The notes under the pieces are model-generated. The model was not told where the DNA came from. It made no database searches and saw only the letters and a program-made list of their open reading frames with translations. A stretch of 45,512 nucleotides of DNA, taken from Verrucomicrobiota bacterium. GTDB lineage: Bacteria > Chlamydiota > Chlamydiia > Chlamydiales > Rhabdochlamydiaceae. Where the stretch lies: assembly GCA_018239665.1 (NCBI GenBank), contig JAFEGV010000012.1, positions 1 to 45,512 on the forward strand, in the 5' to 3' direction. Both the position numbers and the translations under genes were made by a program. Every line of letters begins with the position of its first letter. The stretch's first letter is position 1. Shown one piece after another: positions 7,284 to 15,456 of this stretch.

Positions 7284-7670
7284 TTAATAAGCGTGATCGT
7301 TAGAATGCCTTTCGAAATAGCCCGTGTGCTTTGGTGTTGCAGAGTTTGCCGATCGCAGTCTTTCGAGATCATGCGACCTCCAGTCAAATGTGCAATGATG
7401 GGCCGGTGTCGAAAGATGATGAAGGCAGAAAACTTTGTCGCAGCGGCACCTGACGTCCCGCATGGCAATCGGAACGATACGGCGGCAATCGTCGAATTGA
7501 CATGCGTTTTTCCGTTTTTGAATCGGGTCATGCCGATTGTCCTGACTGATATGGCTATTAAATAAATGATTTGAAGTGTCTGCAGAAGACCCTTCTGCGA
7601 TGCTGGTTGCAAATTGCAGATCGGTCACTCCGGCAGGCGGCACTCCACCGCTATGGACTGGTTTGGACAT
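7284..7670 (-). CDS. AN1-type zinc-finger protein (eukaryote-like)
   Basis: This 128-residue protein carries one complete AN1 zinc finger. The ligands are C57-x4-C62-x12-C75-x-C77-x4-C82-x2-H85-x5-H91-x-C93, which fits the AN1 signature exactly, including the C-x4-C spacing of the ZFAND1/ZFAND2 type. The N-terminal 50 residues and the C-terminal 30 residues are low-complexity and unlike known domains. AN1 domains are mainly eukaryotic, found in ubiquitin/proteasome and stress-response proteins. Its presence here suggests transfer from a host and a possible role inside host cells. There is no signal peptide; secretion, for example by a type III system, would have to be assumed. The ribosome binding site is weak. 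Confidence 0.75.
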   Translation of the reverse strand: MSKPVHSGGVPPAGVTDLQFATSIAEGSSADTSNHLFNSHISQDNRHDPIQKRKNACQFDDCRRIVPIAMRDVRCRCDKVFCLHHLSTPAHHCTFDWRSHDLERLRSANSATPKHTGYFERHSNDHAY

Positions 7671-7736
7671 AAAGACCTATGGATTTAGCGTTATTCATTC
7701 ACAAAATTGGATCACTATCGTTATTCTTGGAGATGG

Positions 7737-7809
7737 TGCCTGAAGCCGGACTCGAACCGACGACCTCCGCATTACGAATGCATTGCTCTACCAACTGAGC
7801 TACTCAGGC
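7737..7809 (-). tRNA. tRNA-Thr (anticodon CGT)
   Basis: On the minus strand GCCTGAG (acceptor) pairs with TTCAGGC, the D-arm is GCTC..GAGC, the anticodon loop is TTCGTAA giving CGT, and the T-arm is GTCGG-TTCGAGT-CCGGC. The discriminator is A and CCA is encoded at 7734-7736. The first pair of the anticodon stem is an A-G mismatch. The anticodon region closely resembles E. coli tRNA-Thr(CGT). Confidence 0.93.
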
Positions 7810-7905
7810 AAAGAGGGATTTTTCCGATGAATTGTTCGGAAAGTCAAATAATCTACAAAAAGAATGCCATTTTCTACAATTGGACAATTGAAAATCAGGA
7901 AAGCG

Positions 7906-9288
7906 ATGCAACTGGAACAAGCAAGCGGGATCAAAGGGATCATTTTGATGGGAGGCCAGGGAAGCAGGTTTAAGAGCCAGCTGCCCAAACAATTCCATCG
8001 GATCGCAGGGAAAAAAGTCTACTTATACACCGTGGAGCAATTCCTAAAGATCTCGGCATTTGAACAGATCTTCCTTGTCTGTCCCGAGCGCTGGGCCTCC
8101 CAAGTGGAAGAGGAGGTATCTGCTTACAACGACCCGCGCCTGACTGTCGTCCGAGGAGGAGAAAGCCGGCAGGAGTCCTCCTTTTTGGCGCTCCAAGCTT
8201 GCGGCGATGAGACGCGCTATGTCGTGATCCATGACGGCGTCCGTCCGTTTGTTTCACAAGAAATTTTATGGAACAACATTAAAGGGGCCATCAGCGCCGG
8301 CGCCGTCGATACCTGCATTCCCTCTGCGGATACGATTGTGCATGCGCCAACTCAAGAAAAGATCTCCGACATCCCTTTACGTTCCGAATACTGGAGAGGT
8401 CAGACGCCTCAGAGCTTTTCCTATCCCCTTATCCTCAACGCCCATCTCGAAGCGCAGAAACAACAGGTCAACCTCTCTTCCGATGACTGCTCCCTTGTCG
8501 TTAAGTTAGGACACCCGGTGAAGATTGTCATGGGATCGGAGGAAAACATCAAAATCACCACTGAGCTTGACCTGTTCTTAGCGGAACAGATCCTCCGTCA
8601 AAAGCAGGTCCATCTTTCCAACTCCGCTCCCGATGTTGATCAGCTTAAAGGAAAACGTTATGCTGTCACAGGAGGTACAGGCGGGATTGGCCAAGCAATT
8701 GTCAAGCAGCTGAACGATGCCGGAGCTATCCCCATCGTTATCTCCCGAAGCTCATCGCCTTACAAGGCCGACTTCACATTGCCCGATGAGGTTCAAAGAG
8801 TTTTTGAAAAGATCAACAACGAATTCGGCCCGCTTGACGGCATCGTTAACTGTTTTGGCAAGCTGCACACAAAAGACCTCTCCTCCTTGTCAGCAGACGA
8901 GATCGAAGAGCTGATCGCTACGAACCTAACCGGAATTATTTACAGTTGCAAATGGGCTCCGATCAGAGACCAAGGGCATATCATCAACATCGCCTCCTCT
9001 TCTTACGTCCGCGGGAAAAAAGGCTATGCCATCTATGCAGGCGCTAAGGCGGCTGTCGTCAATTTCACTCAAGGGCTTGCCGAAGAGAGGCCTGAGCTCT
9101 ATGTGAACGCCATTATTCCGCAAAGGACGCATACGCTGATGCGGCTGCAGAATTTTCCTAATGAAAACCCGTTGGACCTTTTGGATCCCGACGAGGTTGC
9201 CTCCCATGTGCTAGCGCTTCTACAGGACCAGACGCTTTCCGGATCGCTGATCGAAGTGAGAAAGCAGTTTAAGAACCTTTCCCAATAA
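7906..9288 (+). CDS. IspD-family cytidylyltransferase fused to an SDR reductase (Bcs1-like)
   Basis: The protein has 460 residues from ATG 7906, chosen because an AGGAAAG site precedes it. Residues about 8-230 form an IspD-family nucleotidyltransferase with MGGQGSRFKSQLPKQF (15-30) as the CTP-binding loop and IHDGVRPFV (108-116). Residues about 247-460 form a short-chain dehydrogenase with GGTGGIG (256-262), NIASSS and the Y377-x3-K381 active site. The same order occurs in the bifunctional Haemophilus Bcs1/Acs1 enzymes, which reduce ribulose 5-phosphate and make CDP-ribitol, and in the eukaryotic CDP-ribitol synthase ISPD/CRPPA. The likely product is CDP-ribitol or a related CDP-polyol; a role only in isoprenoid synthesis is less likely given the SDR. 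Confidence 0.85.
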   Translation: MQLEQASGIKGIILMGGQGSRFKSQLPKQFHRIAGKKVYLYTVEQFLKISAFEQIFLVCPERWASQVEEEVSAYNDPRLTVVRGGESRQESSFLALQACGDETRYVVIHDGVRPFVSQEILWNNIKGAISAGAVDTCIPSADTIVHAPTQEKISDIPLRSEYWRGQTPQSFSYPLILNAHLEAQKQQVNLSSDDCSLVVKLGHPVKIVMGSEENIKITTELDLFLAEQILRQKQVHLSNSAPDVDQLKGKRYAVTGGTGGIGQAIVKQLNDAGAIPIVISRSSSPYKADFTLPDEVQRVFEKINNEFGPLDGIVNCFGKLHTKDLSSLSADEIEELIATNLTGIIYSCKWAPIRDQGHIINIASSSYVRGKKGYAIYAGAKAAVVNFTQGLAEERPELYVNAIIPQRTHTLMRLQNFPNENPLDLLDPDEVASHVLALLQDQTLSGSLIEVRKQFKNLSQ

Positions 9289-9323
9289 AAAGGCCCTATT
9301 TCAAGGAGCAGCCTCTAAATCTG

Positions 9324-9959
9324 TCAAATCGACGAAATAAAAGGATGGTAGTGCTGTTTTCTTGTTTCTCTTAGGCTTGGATCCATAATTCCAGCTGCCC
9401 CTTTTGCCGTTGGAGCTCCTTCAGCTTTCTTTTCGTTGAATACAACTTTCAAACATTGATCGCCGCCGGGAATCAATGGAAGCTTCAATGCTTCCTCCAT
9501 CGTCACCCACCGATATCCTTGATGCTCTCCGGCAGAAACTTTCAAAAGAGGTTCTTCGTCCAGCTGAACTTGAAACAGATGCAAGGTAAATTCCCTGTCT
9601 GGAAACCGGACAAAAACCTTGCGGCAATAAGTCAAAGACTTGCCCTTAAGATCTATCCCCACTTCCTCCATCACTTCTCGGATCACAGCTTGTTCGGCGG
9701 TTTCTCCCTTTTCCAACTTTCCTCCGGGAACACACCATGTTTGCCCCTGAGGCTTATCGGGATTCCGGTGCAGGAACAAGATCTTTCCTTTATAGACGCA
9801 GAAGCATCCTGCAACATCCATCGCGGAGTGGAATTCTTCAGGCTGCTCAAGAAAAACGGGATTTGCTGATCCAATGAAAGGGAAAAACATGAACATCGCA
9901 AAAAAGATGACCTTCGCAATGTTTTGACTGAAGCTTTCATTTAAATTAAAATTAACCAT
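9324..9959 (-). CDS. Nudix hydrolase with N-terminal signal/anchor
   Basis: This 211-residue protein has a hydrophobic segment (residues 14-30, FIGSANP at its end) that looks like a signal peptide. A Nudix domain follows with a perfect Nudix box, G80-x5-E86-x7-REVMEEVGI (box 80-102), preceded by TWCVPGGKLEKGE, the MutT/ADP-ribose group style. A basic C-terminal tail ends the protein. It would hydrolyse a nucleoside diphosphate linked to another group. An exported Nudix enzyme is unusual and would act in the periplasm or outside the cell. The gene is convergent with the IspD-SDR gene. Confidence 0.85.
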   Translation of the reverse strand: MVNFNLNESFSQNIAKVIFFAMFMFFPFIGSANPVFLEQPEEFHSAMDVAGCFCVYKGKILFLHRNPDKPQGQTWCVPGGKLEKGETAEQAVIREVMEEVGIDLKGKSLTYCRKVFVRFPDREFTLHLFQVQLDEEPLLKVSAGEHQGYRWVTMEEALKLPLIPGGDQCLKVVFNEKKAEGAPTAKGAAGIMDPSLRETRKQHYHPFISSI

Positions 9960-10174
9960 GACCTCACCTCAATATTATGGGAAAAATAGTTTCATCAGAT
10001 TTAGCAAATAGTTGCAAGAAAAAGAGGATCTCTAAAAATAAGTGATTCTTTATCCGAATGGAAAAGTCGATCGGTTAGGAGAAACTCCCTTTAAAAAATA
10101 TGATTTTTAAAAATCCTGTTAAGCTGTACATTGCGTGATCTGCATTGCTTCAATGACAGTTTTTTCGGTTTTTC

Positions 10175-11710
10175 ATGGACCAAGCCCATCATCCTTCAGA
10201 TAATACCTTACGGCTAAGCTTTCATAAGGATCCCCTCACACTTGATCCCCAGCAAACCTGCGATAAGGTCTCTTCCGCAATCATCTTCTTGCTTTTCAAA
10301 GGGTTGACCCGCCTTAACACCGACCATACGATCGACAACGACATCGCAAGCTCATTCTACTCGCTCGACGATTGCAAAAAATACATCTTCCATTTAGGAA
10401 ACCATCACTGGTCGGATGGAAGCCCGATCACGGCCCACGACTTCGTCTATTCATGGAAACGGGCGCTATCCCCCAGTTTTCCTGCGCGCGCCGTCAATTT
10501 TTTCTACCACATTAAAAATGCGGAAAAGGCAAAAAAAGGGCGTCTTGCTGTCGACAAGATCGGGGTCCGCGCTGAAAACGATAAGACCCTTGTGGTCGAA
10601 CTGGAAAACTCCTGCCCGTATTTTCCTGAGCTGACCTCGTTCTGCCCATTTTTCCCCGTCCCTCATCATCTGGACGGCGCCGAGATCTCGAGTATCACGA
10701 GCGGAGCCTTCCAGCTTGATAGCTGGGAAAAGGGAGAAAAAATCCTTTTAAAGAAAAACAAACGCTGCAGCACTCCGTCCAACATCGACGGGATCCGAAT
10801 TCAGATCATCCCGGATGAAAAGGAAGCGTTCGCATTGTTTGAGAAGAATGAGCTCGATTGGATTGGAGATCCAATATCCCCTTTGCCGGTAGCCTATTTG
10901 CCCTCCCTTTCCCTCAACAAACAAATCAAGCCGTTGGAAGGGATGGTCAGCTGCTGGTTCAATACTCTTAAGGAACCTTTCAACCTTCCTGAGCTGCGCA
11001 AAGCATTTTCTTATGCCATCCCGCGCCGTAAACTGTTGGAAAAGCTGCTGCTCCCCCCCGAGCTGCTCACAAAAGGCCTGTTCTCTTGCATTTTCGAAGA
11101 GCAGGACATGTTTTCTGTCGAAGAGTCTCGCGTCAAAGCAAATGAGCTCTTCCGTTCGGCTCTAAATCGAATGAACTTACAGAAGCTCTCTATTACTTTA
11201 AGCTTCGAAGCAACCGACCTATTCTCTCGGATCGCCAACCAATTGAAAAGTTGCTTAGAAGGAACGTTCGATATGTCGATCCAATTAGAACCGCTTCCTT
11301 TTAAAGAGCTCTTCCAACGGCTCCGCTCACACCAATTTGAAGCCACTCTTATTCATGCGGTCTCTCAATACAGCGATCCGATCAACTTTCTAGAGAGGTT
11401 CGAGTCCAAGGACACCTTTAGAAATTTCACTGGTTGGGAAGATCAAGGCTACCAAGCCGTCCTAAACGAATATCGGACTATACACAATCCCGAACAAAGG
11501 CATGCGTTGGCCAAAATGGCGGCGCAGATCCTCCTTGAAGAGATGCCGATCGCTCCTATTTATTATGAACATTATGCCTACCTGCAGAAACCGCGCGTGC
11601 AAAACTTAGGGATTTCTCCTGTCGGGATCGTCCATTTCGACCGCGCTTCTTTACGCAAAGACGCAATTTCACAACATGGCGATCTGGACCTATTCGACGT
11701 TGTTGGATGA
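10175..11710 (+). CDS. OppA-like peptide-binding protein (SBP family 5) lacking a signal peptide
   Basis: This 511-residue protein matches oligopeptide-binding proteins from near the mature N terminus: TLRLSFHKDPLTLDPQ, GLTRLNTD, HHWSDGSPITAHDFVYSWKRAL and, late in the protein, APIYYEHYAYLQKP. It has no signal peptide. An in-frame stop lies at 10154-10156, upstream of the first ATG, and no ribosome binding site is visible. The export region has probably been lost, so the protein may stay in the cytoplasm or be poorly expressed. No ABC permease or ATPase genes are nearby. Its 3' end overlaps the convergent DMT gene by 21 bp. Confidence 0.85.
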   Translation: MDQAHHPSDNTLRLSFHKDPLTLDPQQTCDKVSSAIIFLLFKGLTRLNTDHTIDNDIASSFYSLDDCKKYIFHLGNHHWSDGSPITAHDFVYSWKRALSPSFPARAVNFFYHIKNAEKAKKGRLAVDKIGVRAENDKTLVVELENSCPYFPELTSFCPFFPVPHHLDGAEISSITSGAFQLDSWEKGEKILLKKNKRCSTPSNIDGIRIQIIPDEKEAFALFEKNELDWIGDPISPLPVAYLPSLSLNKQIKPLEGMVSCWFNTLKEPFNLPELRKAFSYAIPRRKLLEKLLLPPELLTKGLFSCIFEEQDMFSVEESRVKANELFRSALNRMNLQKLSITLSFEATDLFSRIANQLKSCLEGTFDMSIQLEPLPFKELFQRLRSHQFEATLIHAVSQYSDPINFLERFESKDTFRNFTGWEDQGYQAVLNEYRTIHNPEQRHALAKMAAQILLEEMPIAPIYYEHYAYLQKPRVQNLGISPVGIVHFDRASLRKDAISQHGDLDLFDVVG

Positions 11711-12568
11711 TTGCAGAGCCTGATTGCCAATCCGGCTATTTTCTCTGATCATCAGAATACCGCAAAGGACGATCAATATTCCCCCAACTGCCTGGAAAAG
11801 GCTTAAGCTTTCATTCCATACGACCCAACCGAGAAGCGTGGAAAAAAAGACGCAAAAATAGCTAAAGCTGCCAACGATATGGGGCGGAGCATAAGAATAG
11901 GCCTTTGCCATGAAATATTGATAGATGACCCCAAGAAAAGAGCTCGGAATGCAATATAACGCGATGATCGAAAGAGGGACCGGCTCCCAAGAAAAGTAAA
12001 AGGGAATGAAGCTCATGCAGCCTGGGATCCATGTGCAATAGAATAAAATGGCCAGGATGTGCTCTGTTTTCACCAGCTCATGCAAAGAAATCGCCAATAG
12101 CGCTGCTGCAACAGCCGCAGTCAGGGAGGCAAAACTGGCAAGATGAAAAATGTCTCCTTTCGAGTTCAAAAGGAAGAAGACCGCAGCAAATCCAATCCAT
12201 AAAGCCATGTTCGCTCCCATGGAAATCTTTTTCTTATAAAAAATCCAAAGCACCAGGGAAACAAAGAGCGGGAATGTGTATTGCAGCAAGACCGCATCCG
12301 CCAATGCGAGGTGTTGAACTCCGTAGGTCGATGAAAAAATGGAAATGGCAACGAGGACAGACCTCCACGTATAGGTGCCCAGCTTGGAAGTTTTTAAGGA
12401 CTTTCGATGCTTATAAAAGAACGGGGCTAAGAGCAAAAAATCGAAAAGGAACCGATAAAAAAGAAGAGTTTCAGCTTTTTCAATGGGCGTTGACTTAATG
12501 ATGCATAACCTTAAAGCAAAGATAAATGCACAGCCCAAGGCGATCCAAATACCTTTATGTTGGTCCAT
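11690..12568 (-). CDS. EamA/DMT-family transporter
   Basis: This 292-residue protein has ten predicted hydrophobic helices in two EamA repeats, typical of the drug/metabolite transporter superfamily. Visible signatures include WRSVLVAISIFSSTYGVQHL, ADAVLLQYTFPLFVSLVLW and, in the second half, YQYFMAKAYSYAPPHIVGSFSY and LLGWVVWNESLSLFQAVGG. The substrate is unknown; S-adenosylmethionine and amino acid transporters of intracellular bacteria belong to this superfamily. It is a single gene on the minus strand. Confidence 0.85.
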   Translation of the reverse strand: MDQHKGIWIALGCAFIFALRLCIIKSTPIEKAETLLFYRFLFDFLLLAPFFYKHRKSLKTSKLGTYTWRSVLVAISIFSSTYGVQHLALADAVLLQYTFPLFVSLVLWIFYKKKISMGANMALWIGFAAVFFLLNSKGDIFHLASFASLTAAVAAALLAISLHELVKTEHILAILFYCTWIPGCMSFIPFYFSWEPVPLSIIALYCIPSSFLGVIYQYFMAKAYSYAPPHIVGSFSYFCVFFSTLLGWVVWNESLSLFQAVGGILIVLCGILMIRENSRIGNQALQSSNNVE

Positions 12569-12643
12569 CAGCCATCTCTATTCATCCTAAGAGGAGGTGA
12601 AAACTCGCTACGGAGGCCAAATTGGAGTTTTATCATTCCCTCT

Positions 12644-13228
12644 TTATTCAAGTTCTTTGTACATGTTCGAACATCCGCAAGCGCAGGTAGTTTGAACATT
12701 GGGATTTGAAATCGTGAAGCCCGCCCCTAACAGACCCGGGAAGTGATCATCGTCGATAGGGCTTTCTTCAAAGTCGATCAATGAACCTAAAAACCTCTTC
12801 AGGTTGGCCCGGGGCGCGTAGATCTCCACGCCATTGGATAAAAACACTTGATCTTCAGAGCTTGGTTGAGGCGTCGGTTCAAAAATATATTCGTAACCCG
12901 TTCCGCAGGTAGCGGGTCGGTCGGCGACTTTGACCCCCCAAGTTCCCCTCCCTTCCGAATTAAGGAGCTCTTTCAATTTCAATGCGGCATGCTCGGTGAT
13001 CGTGATGTTAGCCGGATCTGCATTTTCTTGAAGGACGGCATTCAGTTTCTGGACAAGGAAATCGACATCGGCAGAAGTCTTTCCTTTCGCGATAAGAAAA
13101 TTCTCTAAAGGAATATTTGGCAGATCTTCCTTGCACGCCAAAAAATTTCTCATTGCCCGGCGCAGCTTTGCCCCTTTTTGAGGGAACCCCCGAATGATGT
13201 CTTCAATCTGCATTGTTTTTGTAATCAT
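12644..13228 (-). CDS. IscA/SufA-type iron-sulfur carrier with DUF1858-like N-terminal extension
   Basis: The ATG at 13228 (194 residues) is preferred to an upstream TTG at 13255. Residues about 75-188 are an A-type Fe-S carrier: ITITEHAALKLKELL, C108 in ATCGTGYEYIFE, APRANLKRFLGSLIDFEE, and the C-terminal TTCACGCS with C182, C184 and C186; C108, C184 and C186 match the three conserved Cys of IscA. Residues 1-70 form a helical extension resembling DUF1858 (MQIEDIIRGFP, then a dispersed LENFL..ADVDFLVQKLN). Standard IscA is about 107 residues, so the fusion is notable. It probably delivers or binds iron-sulfur clusters. Confidence 0.85.
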   Translation of the reverse strand: MITKTMQIEDIIRGFPQKGAKLRRAMRNFLACKEDLPNIPLENFLIAKGKTSADVDFLVQKLNAVLQENADPANITITEHAALKLKELLNSEGRGTWGVKVADRPATCGTGYEYIFEPTPQPSSEDQVFLSNGVEIYAPRANLKRFLGSLIDFEESPIDDDHFPGLLGAGFTISNPNVQTTCACGCSNMYKELE

Positions 13229-13410
13229 TAGCGCCAACCTATCAAATTCGACCAATTATCTTTCCAAATGGCATGAAATATACACAAGAGAATTGATAAA
13301 CAAGTCTCGATTTTGAGCTTTTTTAAGCCCGCCCGTCTCGTCTATTTGCTCTTGAACTGAAGCTGCATTTAGATTAAGCTAATTACATTTGCACAAAACA
13401 TTCCAATTTT

Positions 13411-14817
13411 ATGTCACGAAAACTTAGTGTTTTTACCCTTGCTATGATCAACGTTGCCGCTGTCAGCAGCGTCCGCAACTGGCCGACAATTGCCGAATAC
13501 GGCTTCGCTTCCCTGTTCTTTTTTGCTGTTGCGGCGGTCCTCTTTTTTATCCCCGTTTCCATGGTCTCCGCAGAACTTGCCACAGGATGGCCCAAGACAG
13601 GCGGCGTCTTCGCTTGGGTAAAAGAAGCCTTCGGCCACCGGACAGGCTTTTTGGCGGTATGGCTTCTCTGGGCAGAAAACGTGATCTACTACCCCGCCCT
13701 CCTCTCCTTTATTGCAGGGACGATTGCCTACATCATCAATCCGGCGCTTGCACAGAACACCTACTATACCCTCGCTGTTATCCTTGCCGTCTTCTGGGCT
13801 ACGACCCTTGCCAACCTGCTGGGAATGCGCGCATCGGGATGGATCAGCACGTTCGGCGTGATCGCCGGAACGATCATCCCCGGGGGCCTCATCATCATTC
13901 TCGGCATTGTTTGGTTCTTTTCCGGTCATCCGATCGAGATTTCGATGACCGTCGACAGCCTCATCCCCGACATGAGCTCGCCCACGCAGCTCGTCTTCTT
14001 TTCTGGCGTCCTTGTCGCCCTTTGCGGACTTGAAATGTCGGCAGTCCATGCCCGCGACGTAGAAAACCCTCAAAAAAATTATCCCAAGGCCATCTTGCTG
14101 TCGGCCATCCTGGTCCTCGGCCTTTATGTCCTGGGCGTTCTGGCAATTGCCGTCGTCATTCCTCAAAAGCAGATCAGCCTCGTTGCAGGATCGCTGCAAG
14201 CCTTTTCCTTTTTCGTCAACTCTTACGGGCTTAGTTGGCTCACGCCGGTCATCGCTGCGCTTCTGGCCTTTGGCGCGTTTGGAACTCTGAGCACGTGGAT
14301 CGCAGGGCCTAGCAAAGGCTTGCTGGGAGCTGCCCAAAGCGGAGACCTCCCCCCATTCTTCCGCAAACTCAACCGGCACGGGATGCCTGTCGCCCTTCTA
14401 ATCTCGCAAGGAGTCATTGTCACCATCTTTTCTTTGATCTTCCTCGTGATGCCGACAGTGAGCAGCGCGTATTGGATCTTAAATGCCATGGTCGCCCAGC
14501 TCTATTTGGTGATGTACATCCTCATGTTCGCAGCAGCCATCAAGCTGCGCTACAAACGACCTAACGTCGCACGCGCTTATAAAATTCCCGGAGGAAAACT
14601 GGGAATATGGCTAGTTGCCGGACTGGGACTGATCGGTTCTGCTTCGACATTCTTTATCGGCTTTTTCCCGCCGGCCCAGATCACAACAGGAAATACGCTC
14701 TTTTATGTGACTTTTCTGTTCTTGAGCATTGCGCTTGCCTGCTTTGCGCCAACCATCATCCTCTGGTTTAAAAAACCGAGCTGGTCAAAGCCTTTGAGCC
14801 ATGAAAAGAATTCATGA
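13411..14817 (+). CDS. APC-family amino acid permease
   Basis: This 468-residue protein has about 12 transmembrane helices with features of the amino acid-polyamine-organocation family. These include GFASLFFF and SAELATGWPKTGGVFAWVKEAF in helices 2-3, GLEMSAVHARDVENPQKNYPKA near the middle, and IAGPSKGLLGAAQSGDLPPFFRKLN in helix 8. These suit the glutamate/GABA antiporter subgroup (GadC/YcaM-like). The exact amino acid is not predictable. The gene overlaps the following lysE-like gene by 4 bp (ATGA), so both are probably in one transcript and concern amino acid exchange. Confidence 0.9.
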   Translation: MSRKLSVFTLAMINVAAVSSVRNWPTIAEYGFASLFFFAVAAVLFFIPVSMVSAELATGWPKTGGVFAWVKEAFGHRTGFLAVWLLWAENVIYYPALLSFIAGTIAYIINPALAQNTYYTLAVILAVFWATTLANLLGMRASGWISTFGVIAGTIIPGGLIIILGIVWFFSGHPIEISMTVDSLIPDMSSPTQLVFFSGVLVALCGLEMSAVHARDVENPQKNYPKAILLSAILVLGLYVLGVLAIAVVIPQKQISLVAGSLQAFSFFVNSYGLSWLTPVIAALLAFGAFGTLSTWIAGPSKGLLGAAQSGDLPPFFRKLNRHGMPVALLISQGVIVTIFSLIFLVMPTVSSAYWILNAMVAQLYLVMYILMFAAAIKLRYKRPNVARAYKIPGGKLGIWLVAGLGLIGSASTFFIGFFPPAQITTGNTLFYVTFLFLSIALACFAPTIILWFKKPSWSKPLSHEKNS

Positions 14818-15434
14818 CCGCGTACCTTGTCTTGTTAAAAGGATTTCTCACAGGGGCCGGCCTCATCATTGGAATCGGCGCCCAGAATGCTTTTGTCCTG
14901 AAGCAAGGGCTTAAGAAAAACCACGTCTTTGCAACAGCCCTCTTCTGCTCTCTTTCCGACATCCTGCTGATCGTAATTGGAATTGAGGGACTCGGAGAAA
15001 TCCTAACGCAGAACAAAGTTCTGTTCTTCATTGCAAAGTGGGGCGGGGCCGCCTTCTTATTCTGGTACGGCTTTCGTTCTTTCCGATCGGTTTTTCATTC
15101 TGAGAGCCTTCAAGCAAGCCAATCTCATGAGCCATCAAGCCACTCCCTGAAAAAAACCCTGCTGGTCTTGGCGGCCCTCACCTTTTTAAACCCCCATGTC
15201 TACCTCGACACCATCGTGATCTTAGGCAGCATCGGCTCTCAATTTGAAGATCCCGTTAGACCCTACTTTGCAATCGGGGTGATCATCGCCTCATTTGCCT
15301 GGTTCTTCGGCCTTTGCTACGGCGCTAGGTTTCTTTCTCCGATTCTCAAAAAACCCTCGTCTTGGAAAGTGATCGATTGCATCGTCGGCTGCATGATGTG
15401 GGCGATCGCCCTTTCCCTGGTCATTACTAAATAA
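14814..15434 (+). CDS. LysE/ArgO-family amino acid exporter
   Basis: This 206-residue membrane protein shows the LysE/ArgO signature: FLTGAGLIIGIGAQNAFVLKQGLKKNHVF at the start, ALFCSLSDILLIVIGIEGLG, and TFLNPHVYLDTIVILGS in the middle. About six helices are predicted, the normal size for the family. The family exports basic amino acids such as lysine or arginine. It is translationally coupled to the APC permease gene (4-bp overlap), suggesting an import/export pair. Confidence 0.9.
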   Translation: MTAYLVLLKGFLTGAGLIIGIGAQNAFVLKQGLKKNHVFATALFCSLSDILLIVIGIEGLGEILTQNKVLFFIAKWGGAAFLFWYGFRSFRSVFHSESLQASQSHEPSSHSLKKTLLVLAALTFLNPHVYLDTIVILGSIGSQFEDPVRPYFAIGVIIASFAWFFGLCYGARFLSPILKKPSSWKVIDCIVGCMMWAIALSLVITK

Positions 15435-15456
15435 TAGATCTCTTGCATAACCCCAT

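Noticed and set aside
13414..14379. Long antisense reading frame (321 codons) over the APC permease gene
   Set aside because: It lies wholly opposite a clear permease gene, has odd composition rich in Arg, Asp and Glu, and has no recognisable domain. It is a shadow of the codon bias in that gene.
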